From Cohnella fermenti (GTDB lineage: Bacteria; Bacillota; Bacilli; Paenibacillales; Paenibacillaceae): DNA of 64,000 bases. The notes under the pieces are model-generated. The model searched no databases. It worked only from the letters and a program-made list of their open reading frames with translations, and was not told the DNA's origin. Every line of letters starts with the position of its first letter. Position 1 is the stretch's first letter. Location: positions 1 through 64,000 of the forward strand of contig NZ_SSOB01000038.1 in NCBI RefSeq assembly GCF_004801405.1, written 5' to 3'. The translations under genes and the position numbers were made by a program. Shown here piece by piece: positions 1-7,235 of this stretch.

Positions 1-271
1 AAGTGAATACCTTGGCCTTGCGCGCTTGCAGCTCAGCATCCTGATGCAGATACATGGCCGGGTGCCAACTGTAAACCGAGGTGGCTTCGAGCCCGATGTG
101 AATCTCGGATACGGCAAGCTTGTCCGCGACAGCAACGATGCGGTCGCGCAGATGGGAAGCGCCGCCGAGGTTATTCTTGACGGTGAACGAGTCGAGCTTG
201 TCGCCGTCGGCGTTCATGAAGCACACTTCGAGCTCCTGCGAGCTCACGTCAATACCGACAAAGAGTTTCAA
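1..271 (-). mobile_element. IS110-family transposase, N-terminal part (runs off the window)
   Basis: Reading the minus strand from a TTG at 271, preceded by AAAGGAGG, gives a protein that opens with MKLFVGIDVSSQELEVCF and continues with GLEATSVYSWHPAMYL before leaving the window. This is the RuvC-like DEDD domain start of IS110 transposases: the first catalytic Asp lies in GIDVS and the Glu in GLEATSVY. IS110 enzymes move circular element copies by recombination directed by a bridge RNA from the element's non-coding end. Only about 90 residues are visible, so whether the element is intact cannot be judged. No inverted repeats are expected for this family. Confidence 0.85.
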
Positions 272-683
272 GTGGAATTCCTCCTTTCGATAAGGGATTC
301 AGGGAATGGACGCTCCGGGATGCCTCCGGCGCACGCGCAGATCAGTCACCCTCGCCTATAAGGACACACTTCGGTCCATGAGCTGCCCCGGATCTGCTAC
401 GTCCGGGCATGGGTTGCCGAAGGGAACAGCCAGCGGGTAAGAAGCTCAAGACGCGTACCGGAGAAACAGACTTTGAGAGTAGACGATGCTACTGGAGGCG
501 TAAGAATTTCCCCGAATGGACCCTAAGTTCCATTGTCCAGAGGCATGCCGGAAAGTCCAGTCCCTGATTCGATTTTCAAGGTGCAAAATGGCTGGAAATT
601 TTTCGAGCGGCCTCCAGTCCCCTCGGGGACTGGAAATAGGCTCTTGAATGACTTCAAAACATACTATACGAGGAGGGGTGCAG
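272..683 (-). other. Non-coding region upstream of the IS110 transposase (possible bridge-RNA region)
   Basis: No convincing gene lies between the transposase start and the glycosyltransferase at 684. The stretch contains several potential stems, including a perfect hairpin at 616-635 (CCAGTCCCC, loop TC, GGGGACTGG) and a CCGGA/TCCGG stem near 394-415. In IS110 elements the long stretch upstream of the transposase encodes the structured bridge RNA. That would fit about 300 bases here, read from the minus strand, but the element boundary cannot be fixed from one end. Function is inferred only from position. Confidence 0.4.
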
Positions 684-1649
684 ATGGATAAGCAAGGAAG
701 CGTCAGCATCATCATCCCGGTTCGCAACGGGGCGGAGTTCATTCTTCAGACTCTGGAGACGATTGCCGGTCAGACCTACCGGGAATTCGAAGTGATCGTG
801 ATCGACGACGGTTCGACAGACGAGACGGCTCGAATTGTGCGGAGCTTCATGAGCGGAGATTCCAGGTTCAGAATCGTGGACAACAGCGGCGGCGCAGGGC
901 ATGAGCATGCCCGCAACTACGGAGTCTCGTTAGCTCGCGCGGATTGGATCGCGGAATGCGATGCGGATGATCTCTGGCACGAAGACAAGCTGCGTCGCCA
1001 GGTGCAGTTCCGCGATAGCTGGAGCCATGCGATTCCCCTTGTCCTGTTGGGCACGGCGGCGCAGCTCATTAACGATAAGGGGGAAGTTGTAGGTTCGTTG
1101 GGGACAAGTCCGACTACCTTGGAAGAGTATATGGAACGGAGAGCCCGGGACGATTACTTTATGTTGAATCACTCCTCCATCTTTTACGAGAGAGGCACAT
1201 TTATGAAAGTAGGAGGGTATAAGCAGGATTACATCGGCGCGGAGTGTACGGAGCTGTATTCGCGGATGGCGGAATACGGGGCGGTCTTGGGCCTGCCGGA
1301 GCGATTGTTCCTGTATCGCAAGCATCTGAAGAGCTTCATGCTCGCGAATACGATTACCCAGGAGATCAACTTCCACCGGATCAGGGAGAACATCGTCCGC
1401 AGGCGGATGGGGCAAGAGGAGCTTACGTTCGATCAGTTCCTCGCGACGTTCAAGCAGAAGATGAGCTCCTCCGGCATGAGACGCTTTAATCGCAATGCCA
1501 AAGGAACGCTGTATTACCGCAGGGGCGCGATCAGTTCGGTAAACGGCCACTTGCTTCAGGGGCTAATCTATCTGGCCATCGCATGTTTCTATGACTTTCG
1601 GAAAGTTTGGAGCGGGTTGATGAGGAAGCTGCATCATACCGGATTATAG
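684..1649 (+). CDS. Glycosyltransferase family 2
   Basis: 321 residues. The N-terminus SIIIPVRNGAEFI, then VIVIDDGSTDETA and ECDADDLWHEDKL, is a classic GT-A fold of family 2, with the nucleotide-sugar-binding acidic motif at about residue 92. It would transfer a sugar from a nucleotide donor to a lipid-linked glycan at the cytoplasmic face. The ATG at 684 is chosen because GAGGAGGGG lies 6 bases upstream; an ATG at 648 has no ribosome site. It is followed at once by a sugar aminotransferase, so the two probably act on the same glycan. Acceptor and donor cannot be predicted. Confidence 0.85.
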   Translation: MDKQGSVSIIIPVRNGAEFILQTLETIAGQTYREFEVIVIDDGSTDETARIVRSFMSGDSRFRIVDNSGGAGHEHARNYGVSLARADWIAECDADDLWHEDKLRRQVQFRDSWSHAIPLVLLGTAAQLINDKGEVVGSLGTSPTTLEEYMERRARDDYFMLNHSSIFYERGTFMKVGGYKQDYIGAECTELYSRMAEYGAVLGLPERLFLYRKHLKSFMLANTITQEINFHRIRENIVRRRMGQEELTFDQFLATFKQKMSSSGMRRFNRNAKGTLYYRRGAISSVNGHLLQGLIYLAIACFYDFRKVWSGLMRKLHHTGL

Positions 1650-1660
1650 TCGCGGAAAGG

Positions 1661-2830
1661 ATGAAGGACTTGGAACTGTCCGATACCCCAATCTTGGTAA
1701 CGAAGCCTTTTTTGCCTCCACTGCATGAGTATATGAGAGAAATCGAGAAGATCTGGGAAGTTACCATATTAAGCAACCACGGCCCTATTCATAATCAGTT
1801 CGAAGCGGCATTAAAGAGTTATTTGAATGCGAAGCACCTCTCTTTGTTCGTGAATGGCCATATGGCTCTGGAGATCGCGATCAAGACGCTCGATTTGCAA
1901 GGGGAGGTTATCACAACTCCGTTCACTTTCGCCTCGACGGCGCACGCGATATCGAATTGCGGATTAACCCCTGTGTTCTGCGATATTAATCCTAATGATT
2001 ACAATATCGACGTAACGAAGATAGAAGAGTTGATCACCGAGAAGACGTCCGCGATTGTGCCCGTCCATGTTTACGGCACTCCGTGCGACGTGAATGCGAT
2101 CCAGCGCATCGCCAAGAAGCATGGGCTCAAAGTCATCTACGATGCCGCTCACGCCTTCGGAGTAAGCGTAAACGGAGTCGATATCGGCAACTTCGGCGAC
2201 ATCTCCATGTTTAGCTTCCATGCGACGAAGGTGTTCCATTCGATCGAAGGCGGAGCCTTGTCGTTTAACCACGAACCCTACAAGACGGTTATGGCGAAGC
2301 TGCGGAACTTCGGGATCAGCGGCCCGGATTCGATCGACATGACCGGAACGAATGCGAAGATGAACGAGTTCCAGGCCGCGATGGGAATCGTTAATTTGCG
2401 TTACGTCGAAGCCGATATTGAGCGAAGAAGGCAGATCACTCAGCGGTATCGCAACCGATTAGGCTCGATCGAAGGAATGACCTTTATGAGAGACGAGCCA
2501 GGCGTCAAGAGCAATTATTCTTACTTTCCGCTTATCATCGACCCCGTCCGGTTCGGCATGAGCAGGGATGAGCTTCATGACCGATTGCATCAATACAACA
2601 TTTTCACCCGCAAATACTTCTATCCTCTCATCAGCGATCTCGACAGCTATAGACGTCCGGGGGACGGCGAACGTCTCGTTAACGCGAAGTATGTAGCTGA
2701 GCGAATTCTGGTTCTCCCGTTGTATTCGACTCTATCGGATGACATGATCGATTACATCTGCGATTCGATCGAGGACATCTCCTATGCCGCCAGCGTATCT
2801 GCTTCCCGGAATTATCTCAGAAGAGCTTAA
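1661..2830 (+). CDS. DegT/DnrJ/EryC1/StrS-family sugar aminotransferase
   Basis: 389 residues. It is a PLP-dependent aminotransferase of the DegT family, which converts a nucleotide-linked keto-sugar to an amino-sugar. TTPFTFASTAHAI, PVHVYGTPCD, YDAAHAFG and MFSFHATKVFHSIEGGAL are the family's motifs; K190 in HATKVF is the expected PLP lysine. The likely substrate is a dTDP-4-keto- or 3-keto-6-deoxy-sugar, which fits the RfbA/RfbB genes at 18.5-20.4 kb, but this is inference. It starts 11 bases after the glycosyltransferase. The start is uncertain: the ATG at 1661 directly follows GGAAAGG, and a TTG at 1670 has better spacing. Confidence 0.85.
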   Translation: MKDLELSDTPILVTKPFLPPLHEYMREIEKIWEVTILSNHGPIHNQFEAALKSYLNAKHLSLFVNGHMALEIAIKTLDLQGEVITTPFTFASTAHAISNCGLTPVFCDINPNDYNIDVTKIEELITEKTSAIVPVHVYGTPCDVNAIQRIAKKHGLKVIYDAAHAFGVSVNGVDIGNFGDISMFSFHATKVFHSIEGGALSFNHEPYKTVMAKLRNFGISGPDSIDMTGTNAKMNEFQAAMGIVNLRYVEADIERRRQITQRYRNRLGSIEGMTFMRDEPGVKSNYSYFPLIIDPVRFGMSRDELHDRLHQYNIFTRKYFYPLISDLDSYRRPGDGERLVNAKYVAERILVLPLYSTLSDDMIDYICDSIEDISYAASVSASRNYLRRA

Positions 2831-2856
2831 GGATGGCTAAAGAGGAAACTTTATAG

Positions 2857-2885
2857 TTGAAATGATACAAAATGTATCGTAATAT
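2857..2885 (+). promoter_or_regulatory. Promoter of the first Gly-rich peptide gene with embedded XRE-type operator
   Basis: TTGAAA (2857-2862) and TAATAT (2880-2885) are 17 bases apart, and the spacer holds the perfect palindrome GATACA-AAA-TGTATC (2864-2878). The same arrangement occurs at 4039-4067 and 23958-23986. An operator filling the spacer should block RNA polymerase, so repression is the expected mode. The downstream leader (AAGCGAGGTGATA before the start) is also shared with the 24-kb copy. Confidence 0.75.
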
Positions 2886-2911
2886 AGAGTACAGAAAGCG
2901 AGGTGATAGGA

Positions 2912-3043
2912 ATGATTAAGTACGAAGCTCCTAAAATCATCGTTCATCAGCCGGTGGTATTCGAAGGGCACGACCGCAATTCCGGCAGCACCGGAGGCGG
3001 AGGCGGCGGAGGCGGTTGGCCGCCAAAGTGGCCTTGGTGGTAA
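2912..3043 (+). CDS. Gly/Trp/Pro-rich short peptide, putative RiPP precursor (copy 1)
   Basis: 43 residues, ATG with GAGGTGATAGG upstream. The first 20 residues (MIKYEAPKIIVHQPVVFEGH) align almost without gaps to the start of the peptide encoded at 24014, sharing Y-x2-P, VHQ and VVFEGH. The tail is different: SGS, eight glycines and WPPKWPWW at the end. A conserved leader with a divergent, low-complexity core is typical of ribosomally made, modified peptides, and Y-x2-P is the leader motif bound by PqqD-like proteins in lasso peptide systems. This copy stands alone between its own operator-promoter and a terminator, so its partners would be the proteins at 24.3-28.6 kb. Modification and role are unknown. 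Confidence 0.75.
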   Translation: MIKYEAPKIIVHQPVVFEGHDRNSGSTGGGGGGGGWPPKWPWW

Positions 3044-3067
3044 GATGAGCACGACAGGAGTGGGGGG

Positions 3068-3100
3068 GAGAGAGAGAACTCTTTCTCCTCTTCTTTTTTT
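3068..3100 (+). terminator. Terminator of the first peptide gene
   Basis: GAGAGAGAG (3068-3076) pairs with CTCTTTCTC (3079-3087), followed by CTCTTCTTTTTTT. It makes the peptide gene monocistronic. Confidence 0.7.
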
Positions 3101-3292
3101 ACTATCGATTTCGATCCGGCAAAAAAGAATTATAAGGCTTTCGGCCCCCCTCGACAAAAATAGAACCGCATGTCAGGTATCGGGCGAGCAATTGCGACAG
3201 GCTATCCCCAAGAACATCTGTATAATAAAGGCAATGTTTGCTCTTGTCGTTCGGAGCTAAGCCTAATACGCCGGGAAAGGTTTGAGGGAGTA

Positions 3293-3448
3293 ATGAGAGC
3301 CGATTCGTTGATAGAGATGGAGAGGGAGCAAATGGAGAGAGAAGAAACGGAGAAAGTAAGCGTTGACATTCGAACCATACTGGAACAGCTCGGTCTTAAC
3401 TTCAACAATTGGCTGGCCGCAGCGGCGGCCGAAGAGAAGGAGCCTTAA
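3293..3448 (+). CDS. Small orphan protein, 51 residues
   Basis: ATG at 3293 follows GAGGGAGTA. The product begins MRADSLIEMEREQMEREETEK, a highly charged helical stretch, then DIRTILEQLGLNFNNWLAAAAA, an amphipathic helix ending in alanines. No family is recognised. A TATAAT at 3221-3226 could serve as its -10 box. It faces the XRE repressor gene across a shared terminator, and small helical partners of XRE repressors are common, so a co-regulator or anti-repressor is possible but unproven. A longer reading from 3170 is in frame but has no ribosome site. Confidence 0.5.
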   Translation: MRADSLIEMEREQMEREETEKVSVDIRTILEQLGLNFNNWLAAAAAEEKEP

Positions 3449-3480
3449 TCTCTTCGGCCGGCCGGATCGGACGAAACCGG

Positions 3481-3522
3481 CAATAAGGGGTGATCTGCCG
3501 CTGCGCAGATCACCCCTTATTG
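3481..3522. terminator. Bidirectional terminator between the 51-residue orphan and the XRE gene
   Basis: Perfect 18-base arms, CAATAAGGGGTGATCTGC (3481-3498) and its complement (3505-3522), loop of six. It lies just after both converging genes. Confidence 0.85.
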
Positions 3523-3525
3523 CAT

Positions 3526-3927
3526 TTATTGTCCTTCGGACGGAGCTTCCGGACCGGTCATGTCCATCGCTCTCTCCGCGCGAACGAACGCGATGAAGCG
3601 CTTCGCCTCCTCGAGGCTCAGCTTGCGTCCGTCTACCGTCAGTTGGAATTGCTCGAGAATTTCCTGCTCGGACAATTCCAACTGATCGACGAACTTCCGA
3701 ACGAGCGGATCAAGCGTAATCTCCGGGCGTCTCGTTCTGCCGAGAAGGTAATCCACCGAGACAGCGAAGGTGTTCGCAAGTTTGATAAGCGTGTCGAAAT
3801 CCGGCTGCCTGCGATTTTTCTCGTAGTGGGATAGCGCTGCCCGCGATATCCCGAGGGAGGCGGATAGCTGTTCTTGAGTAAGTCGCTTCGAATCCCGCAG
3901 TTCCGCGATTCTATCCCCGATATTCAT
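3526..3927 (-). CDS. XRE-family transcriptional repressor
   Basis: 133 residues. Residues about 5-60 form a helix-turn-helix of the phage Cro/CI (HTH_3) class, with RLTQEQLSASLGISRAALSHYEK as turn and recognition helix and TLIKLANTFAVSVDYLLGR closing the domain. The rest (about 65-133) is charged and helical, probably for dimerisation. It is the only DNA-binding regulator next to three promoters that carry GATACANNNTGTATC, the kind of short palindrome bound by XRE dimers, so it is the best candidate for the repressor of both peptide genes and the exopolysaccharide operon. Degenerate copies of the operator in its own promoter suggest autoregulation. What signal it senses is not visible. Confidence 0.85.
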   Translation of the reverse strand: MNIGDRIAELRDSKRLTQEQLSASLGISRAALSHYEKNRRQPDFDTLIKLANTFAVSVDYLLGRTRRPEITLDPLVRKFVDQLELSEQEILEQFQLTVDGRKLSLEEAKRFIAFVRAERAMDMTGPEAPSEGQ

Positions 3928-3960
3928 TTTCTAGTCATCTCCCCCCTCCGCTATAACCTC

Positions 3961-4009
3961 ATAATAATACGTTTTGTTTCGCTTTTTCTACAATGAAACA
4001 AAATGTCGC
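3961..4009 (-). promoter_or_regulatory. Promoter of the XRE gene with two degenerate operators
   Basis: On the minus strand TTGTAG (3988-3993) and TATTAT (3964-3969) are 18 bases apart. A 9-base inverted repeat TTTTGTTTC (3972-3980) / GAAACAAAA (3995-4003) flanks the -35 box. Each arm belongs to a degenerate operator: 3966-3980 read on minus is GAAACAAAACGTATT, and 3995-4009 is GAAACAAAATGTCGC, compared with GATACANNNTGTATC. Confidence 0.6.
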
Positions 4010-4038
4010 ATAATAAAGCGCTTACTCGAAAAATATAC

Positions 4039-4067
4039 TTGACACGATACGTATTGTATCGTAATGT
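4039..4067 (+). promoter_or_regulatory. Promoter of the exopolysaccharide operon with embedded XRE-type operator
   Basis: TTGACA (4039-4044), 17-base spacer, TAATGT (4062-4067). The spacer contains GATACG-TAT-TGTATC (4046-4060), one mismatch from a perfect palindrome. A further partial copy, GATACAAAACGTAAC, lies at 4081-4095 just downstream of the expected transcription start. The leader before the first gene is about 90 bases. Confidence 0.75.
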
Positions 4068-4163
4068 AAAACTCATGAAGGATACAAAACGTAACATTCC
4101 ATATTACAGTATGTCCGCCGGAACGGAATTCCATACCTGCGGAACACTGCGCGGAGGGGGATT

Positions 4164-4607
4164 ATGGCGGAGGAGGCTCAGCAATCCGTCTCCGGCAATC
4201 GGCGCGCCGACGTTCGCATTCAGCTTCTTCAGGGAACGAGAGCCGCGATCCGGATCATTCGCATCAACAGAAGCATGGTTCGCTCCAGACCGGGGCCGAT
4301 CCTGCTGCTGGATATCAGCCCCGGGGGCTGCGGCTTCCGAACGGCGCTCATGTTCCCGGTCTCCTCAAGGGTTCTGCTCGAGATCGAATGGGATCACGGA
4401 CACGGCTCGCTGAGGCTTGTCGGTCAGATCGTCTGGCGGCAGCCGGTCGACACGGTCTATCGCTACGGGATGATGTTCCATCCCATGTCGCCGGGAGAGA
4501 AGCGATTGCTCTTCCACGAGCTGAACCGGCTGCTGCTGGAGCTCTCCCCGGGGCAATCAAGAATCCATCTTCTATACAGGGCTCAGAATGAACGGAAGTT
4601 CCGCTGA
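4164..4607 (+). CDS. PilZ-domain protein, probable c-di-GMP receptor
   Basis: 147 residues, ATG with GGAGGGGG upstream. RRADVR near residue 13 supplies the RxxxR motif and LLDISPGGCGFRT near residue 49 the (D/N)xSxxG motif of PilZ domains, which bind cyclic di-GMP; the spacing of about 35 residues is normal. As the first gene of the glycan operon it probably links c-di-GMP to polymer synthesis, for example by touching the kinase or a membrane transferase. There is no membrane segment. Known PilZ proteins often control exopolysaccharide export; the partner here is unknown. Confidence 0.75.
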   Translation: MAEEAQQSVSGNRRADVRIQLLQGTRAAIRIIRINRSMVRSRPGPILLLDISPGGCGFRTALMFPVSSRVLLEIEWDHGHGSLRLVGQIVWRQPVDTVYRYGMMFHPMSPGEKRLLFHELNRLLLELSPGQSRIHLLYRAQNERKFR

Positions 4608-4626
4608 GCGCGAAGGATAGGTGCCC

Positions 4627-5385
4627 ATGATCGATATTCACTCTCATCTTCTTCCGGGAGTCGACGACGGCTCCGCAGAGATGGAGGAGTCGCTCGCGAT
4701 GGCTCGAAGCGCAGCCCGCCAAGGGATTCGGAAGGTCATCGCCACTCCCCACCATAACAACGGACGTTATGTCAATCCGGCTGCCGAAGTCAGGCGTGCC
4801 GTGGCCGAGCTGGGCGACCGGCTTCGCCAGGAGGGCATTCCGCTGGACGTGTTGCCGGGACAGGAGATTCGGCTGACCGGCCGATTGCTCGAGGATTGGG
4901 ATGCGGGGCAGCTTCTGACGCTGGCGGACACCCCGTATATCCTGCTCGAGATGATGCCCGACTTCGAGATCTCGCATCTGGCCGAGGCGATTCACGAGTT
5001 AAAGGTGCGCGGGCTGATTCCGGTTATTGCGCATCCGGAACGGCATCCCGAGCTGGCCCGCCGCCCGGAATGGTTCGGGGAGCTGGTCGAGCTCGGCGCG
5101 CTCGGCCAAGTGACATCCCATTCGCTGCTCGGCCGCTTCGGCCACATGATCCGCCGGGCCGCCTTCCGGATGTGCCGGGAGGGAACGATTCATCTGGTCG
5201 CCACGGACGCGCACGATCTTCTCCGCCGCGGCTTCGACCTGAAGGAAGCCTATGAGCTCATCCGGAAGGAGTTCGGCCTCTCCTACGCCGAGCTGCTCGA
5301 AGGCAACGCGGAGGCGCTGCTCCGCAGCGAGACGGTCCAGGCGGCCATACAGACGCGACGCTGGCGCAAGGCCTGGTTTTTCTAG
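4627..5385 (+). CDS. CpsB/YwqE-type tyrosine-protein phosphatase (PHP fold)
   Basis: 252 residues. MIDIHSHLLPGVDDG, IATPHHN, PGQEI, AHPER and VATDAHD are the metal-binding motifs of the PHP-type manganese-dependent tyrosine phosphatases that reverse bacterial tyrosine kinase autophosphorylation. The gene stands directly before the Wzz-like modulator and the kinase, as in capsule and eps operons, so its target is almost surely the kinase encoded at 6229. The ATG at 4627 is 9 bases from AAGGA; a GTG at 4621 would add two residues but lies too close to it. Confidence 0.9.
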   Translation: MIDIHSHLLPGVDDGSAEMEESLAMARSAARQGIRKVIATPHHNNGRYVNPAAEVRRAVAELGDRLRQEGIPLDVLPGQEIRLTGRLLEDWDAGQLLTLADTPYILLEMMPDFEISHLAEAIHELKVRGLIPVIAHPERHPELARRPEWFGELVELGALGQVTSHSLLGRFGHMIRRAAFRMCREGTIHLVATDAHDLLRRGFDLKEAYELIRKEFGLSYAELLEGNAEALLRSETVQAAIQTRRWRKAWFF

Positions 5386-5465
5386 ATACATTCGTTCCCG
5401 CTCGAATGATGTTTGGCCCGGCAGTCCATCCCCTTTTTCCCCAACAAAATCGGAGGTTACGCGCC

Positions 5466-6248
5466 ATGGAACTTAAAGAGAGTCTGCTCATTGTTCGCAA
5501 GAAAATCTGGATGATCGCGGCGATCGTGCTGACGGCGACGATCCTGTCCGGGGTGTATTCCTTGTACTTCGTCTCGCCGACCTACGAGGCTTCCACCAAG
5601 CTGCTTGTCAATCACCAGGACCGCTACAGCGACGGAACGGCGATGATGGACTGGAACTCCGTCAACACGAACATCATGCTGATGAATTCGTACAAGGAGA
5701 TCATCCAATCGGAAGCGATTCTGAACGCCGTCGCCGACGAGCACCCCGAATTCGAGCTTACCGGCAAGGAGCTGATGAGCTACATCTCGGCGTCCTCGTC
5801 CACGGATTCGCAGATCATGACGGTCTATGTGCGGGACTTCAGCTACGAGCGGGCGGTCAGCATCGCGAACGCGGTCGCAGGGGAATTCCGGGCGCAGATT
5901 CCTTCTATTATGAAGGTCGACAATGTCGCCATCCTGACGGCGGCCAATCCGGCCGACGAGCCGACCCAGGTCGCTCCGAACCCTCCGCTCACGATCATTC
6001 TGGCGTTCCTGCTCTCCGGCATGTTCGCGGTCGGTCTCGTGTTCCTGCTCGATTACCTGGACGACACGATGAAGTCCGAAGCCGACGTCGAGAAGCAGCT
6101 CGGGTTGCCGACCTTAAGCTTGATTCATGCCATCCGCAAGGATGACCTGTCTCCACGATCTTCCCCATCGTCTTCGCCGCCCCATCAGCAGCATCCGAAC
6201 GAATCTCATGCCATAGGAGAGAAGAGCTATGTCACGGTCAACCATTGA
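5466..6248 (+). CDS. Wzz/YveK-type chain-length and kinase-modulator membrane protein
   Basis: 260 residues. It has a transmembrane helix at about 14-36, an extracellular domain with VSPTYEASTKLLVN, a proline-rich NPPLT motif and a second helix at about 173-195, then a short cytoplasmic tail. This is the Wzz fold. Firmicutes split this membrane adaptor from the tyrosine kinase, and the adaptor's tail activates the kinase and sets polymer length. GGAGG precedes the ATG by 9 bases. The last 20 bases overlap the kinase gene, so the two are translationally coupled. The tail is Ser/Pro-rich (PRSSPSSSPPHQQH), which is unusual. Confidence 0.88.
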   Translation: MELKESLLIVRKKIWMIAAIVLTATILSGVYSLYFVSPTYEASTKLLVNHQDRYSDGTAMMDWNSVNTNIMLMNSYKEIIQSEAILNAVADEHPEFELTGKELMSYISASSSTDSQIMTVYVRDFSYERAVSIANAVAGEFRAQIPSIMKVDNVAILTAANPADEPTQVAPNPPLTIILAFLLSGMFAVGLVFLLDYLDDTMKSEADVEKQLGLPTLSLIHAIRKDDLSPRSSPSSSPPHQQHPNESHAIGEKSYVTVNH

Positions 6249-6936
6249 TACGAAGCCCAAGCTGGTCGCCTTCGCCAATCCGACCTCGCCCTTGGCCGAA
6301 GCCTATCGGACGCTGCGGACGAACATTCAATTCTCGAGCATCGACGAGCGAATCCGCACCCTGATGGTCGCTTCCGCCCAATCGGGGGACGGCAAGTCGA
6401 CGACGATCTCGAACCTCGCAATTACGTATGCGCAGGAAGGCAAGCGGACGCTGCTCATTGACGGGGACCTGCGGAAGCCATCCCTTCATCACATGTTCGC
6501 CATCTCCAACCGGACCGGACTGACGAATGTGCTCGTGAACGAGCAGAGCTGGATGTCGGTGGTGCGAAGCACTCACGTTCCGAACCTGTCGGTTATGGCC
6601 GCCGGCTCGATCCCGCCCAACCCGTCGGAGATTCTGGCATCCCAGAGGATGAAGAGCCTGCTGGAGGAGCTCGGCGAGCGGTTCGACATGATTCTGTTCG
6701 ATACGCCTCCGATTCTGGCGGTTACGGACGGGCTGATCATCTCCTCGCTGTGCGACGGAGTCGTCATGGTCGTCAAGTCCGGCCGGACGAAGCACGCGCT
6801 TGCCCGGAAGCTGAAGCTCAGTCTGGAGCACGCCAAGGCGCGAATCTTCGGAGTCGTGCTGAACAATGTGAAGCGCAAATCCGGAGAAGGCTATTACGAC
6901 TATTACCGCTACGGATACGGACATTCCAAGTCCTAG
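6229..6936 (+). CDS. BY-type tyrosine kinase (CapB/YveL-like)
   Basis: 235 residues. It has a Walker A with K56 in SGDGKSTT, a Walker A' motif LLIDGDLRKP, and DTPPIL as Walker B. The C-terminal tyrosine cluster (seven Tyr in GYYDYYRYGYGH) is the autophosphorylation tail. These kinases act with the adaptor and the PHP phosphatase just upstream to cycle phosphorylation during polymer assembly. The start overlaps the adaptor gene by 20 bases, with GGAG nine bases ahead. The next coding region begins 300 bases downstream. Confidence 0.92.
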   Translation: MSRSTIDTKPKLVAFANPTSPLAEAYRTLRTNIQFSSIDERIRTLMVASAQSGDGKSTTISNLAITYAQEGKRTLLIDGDLRKPSLHHMFAISNRTGLTNVLVNEQSWMSVVRSTHVPNLSVMAAGSIPPNPSEILASQRMKSLLEELGERFDMILFDTPPILAVTDGLIISSLCDGVVMVVKSGRTKHALARKLKLSLEHAKARIFGVVLNNVKRKSGEGYYDYYRYGYGHSKS

Positions 6937-7044
6937 CCCTGCCCTGGACTTGGACCTGGATGTGGACCAAGTCCTAGCCCTGGACCAAGGCATAGGCGAA
7001 TCCTCCCCTCGCGGTTCAATCCGACCCATCTCCCGTTCTCATCT

Positions 7045-7200
7045 TCGCTCTCTCGGTTCTCGGTTGCTTCCGAAGGTAAAGCCTGCTGCACCTTTATCAC
7101 TGCAGGCACTCGGCCATGCTGTGGGTTATGGATGCCTTAGACGTGAATCGTCAAGGGTGTGGCGTGAGGCGGGGTTAGATGCCCTTAGCTTGGTTTTGCT
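7045..7200 (+). ncRNA. Candidate EAR (eps-associated) antitermination RNA
   Basis: The 299-base gap between the kinase and the sugar transferase opens with a C/G-rich degenerate repeat (CCTAGCCCTG, 6935-6990) and then holds a structured stretch. GCCTGC (7081-7086) pairs with GCAGGC (7102-7107), GACG (7140-7143) with CGTC (7149-7152), and AGGG near 7153 can pair with CCCT near 7181-7184. In B. subtilis the EAR element lies at the same place, between epsB (kinase) and epsC, and lets polymerase read through terminators over the long operon. The match is by position and structure only; I did not align it to the family model. Confidence 0.5.
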
Positions 7201-7235
7201 TGGATCAAGTTGCGATGGGGAGGTTGCATTCGGTA

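Noticed and set aside
7081-7200. c-di-GMP riboswitch before the sugar transferase gene
   Set aside because: The GEMM core motif is absent; position and structure fit EAR better.
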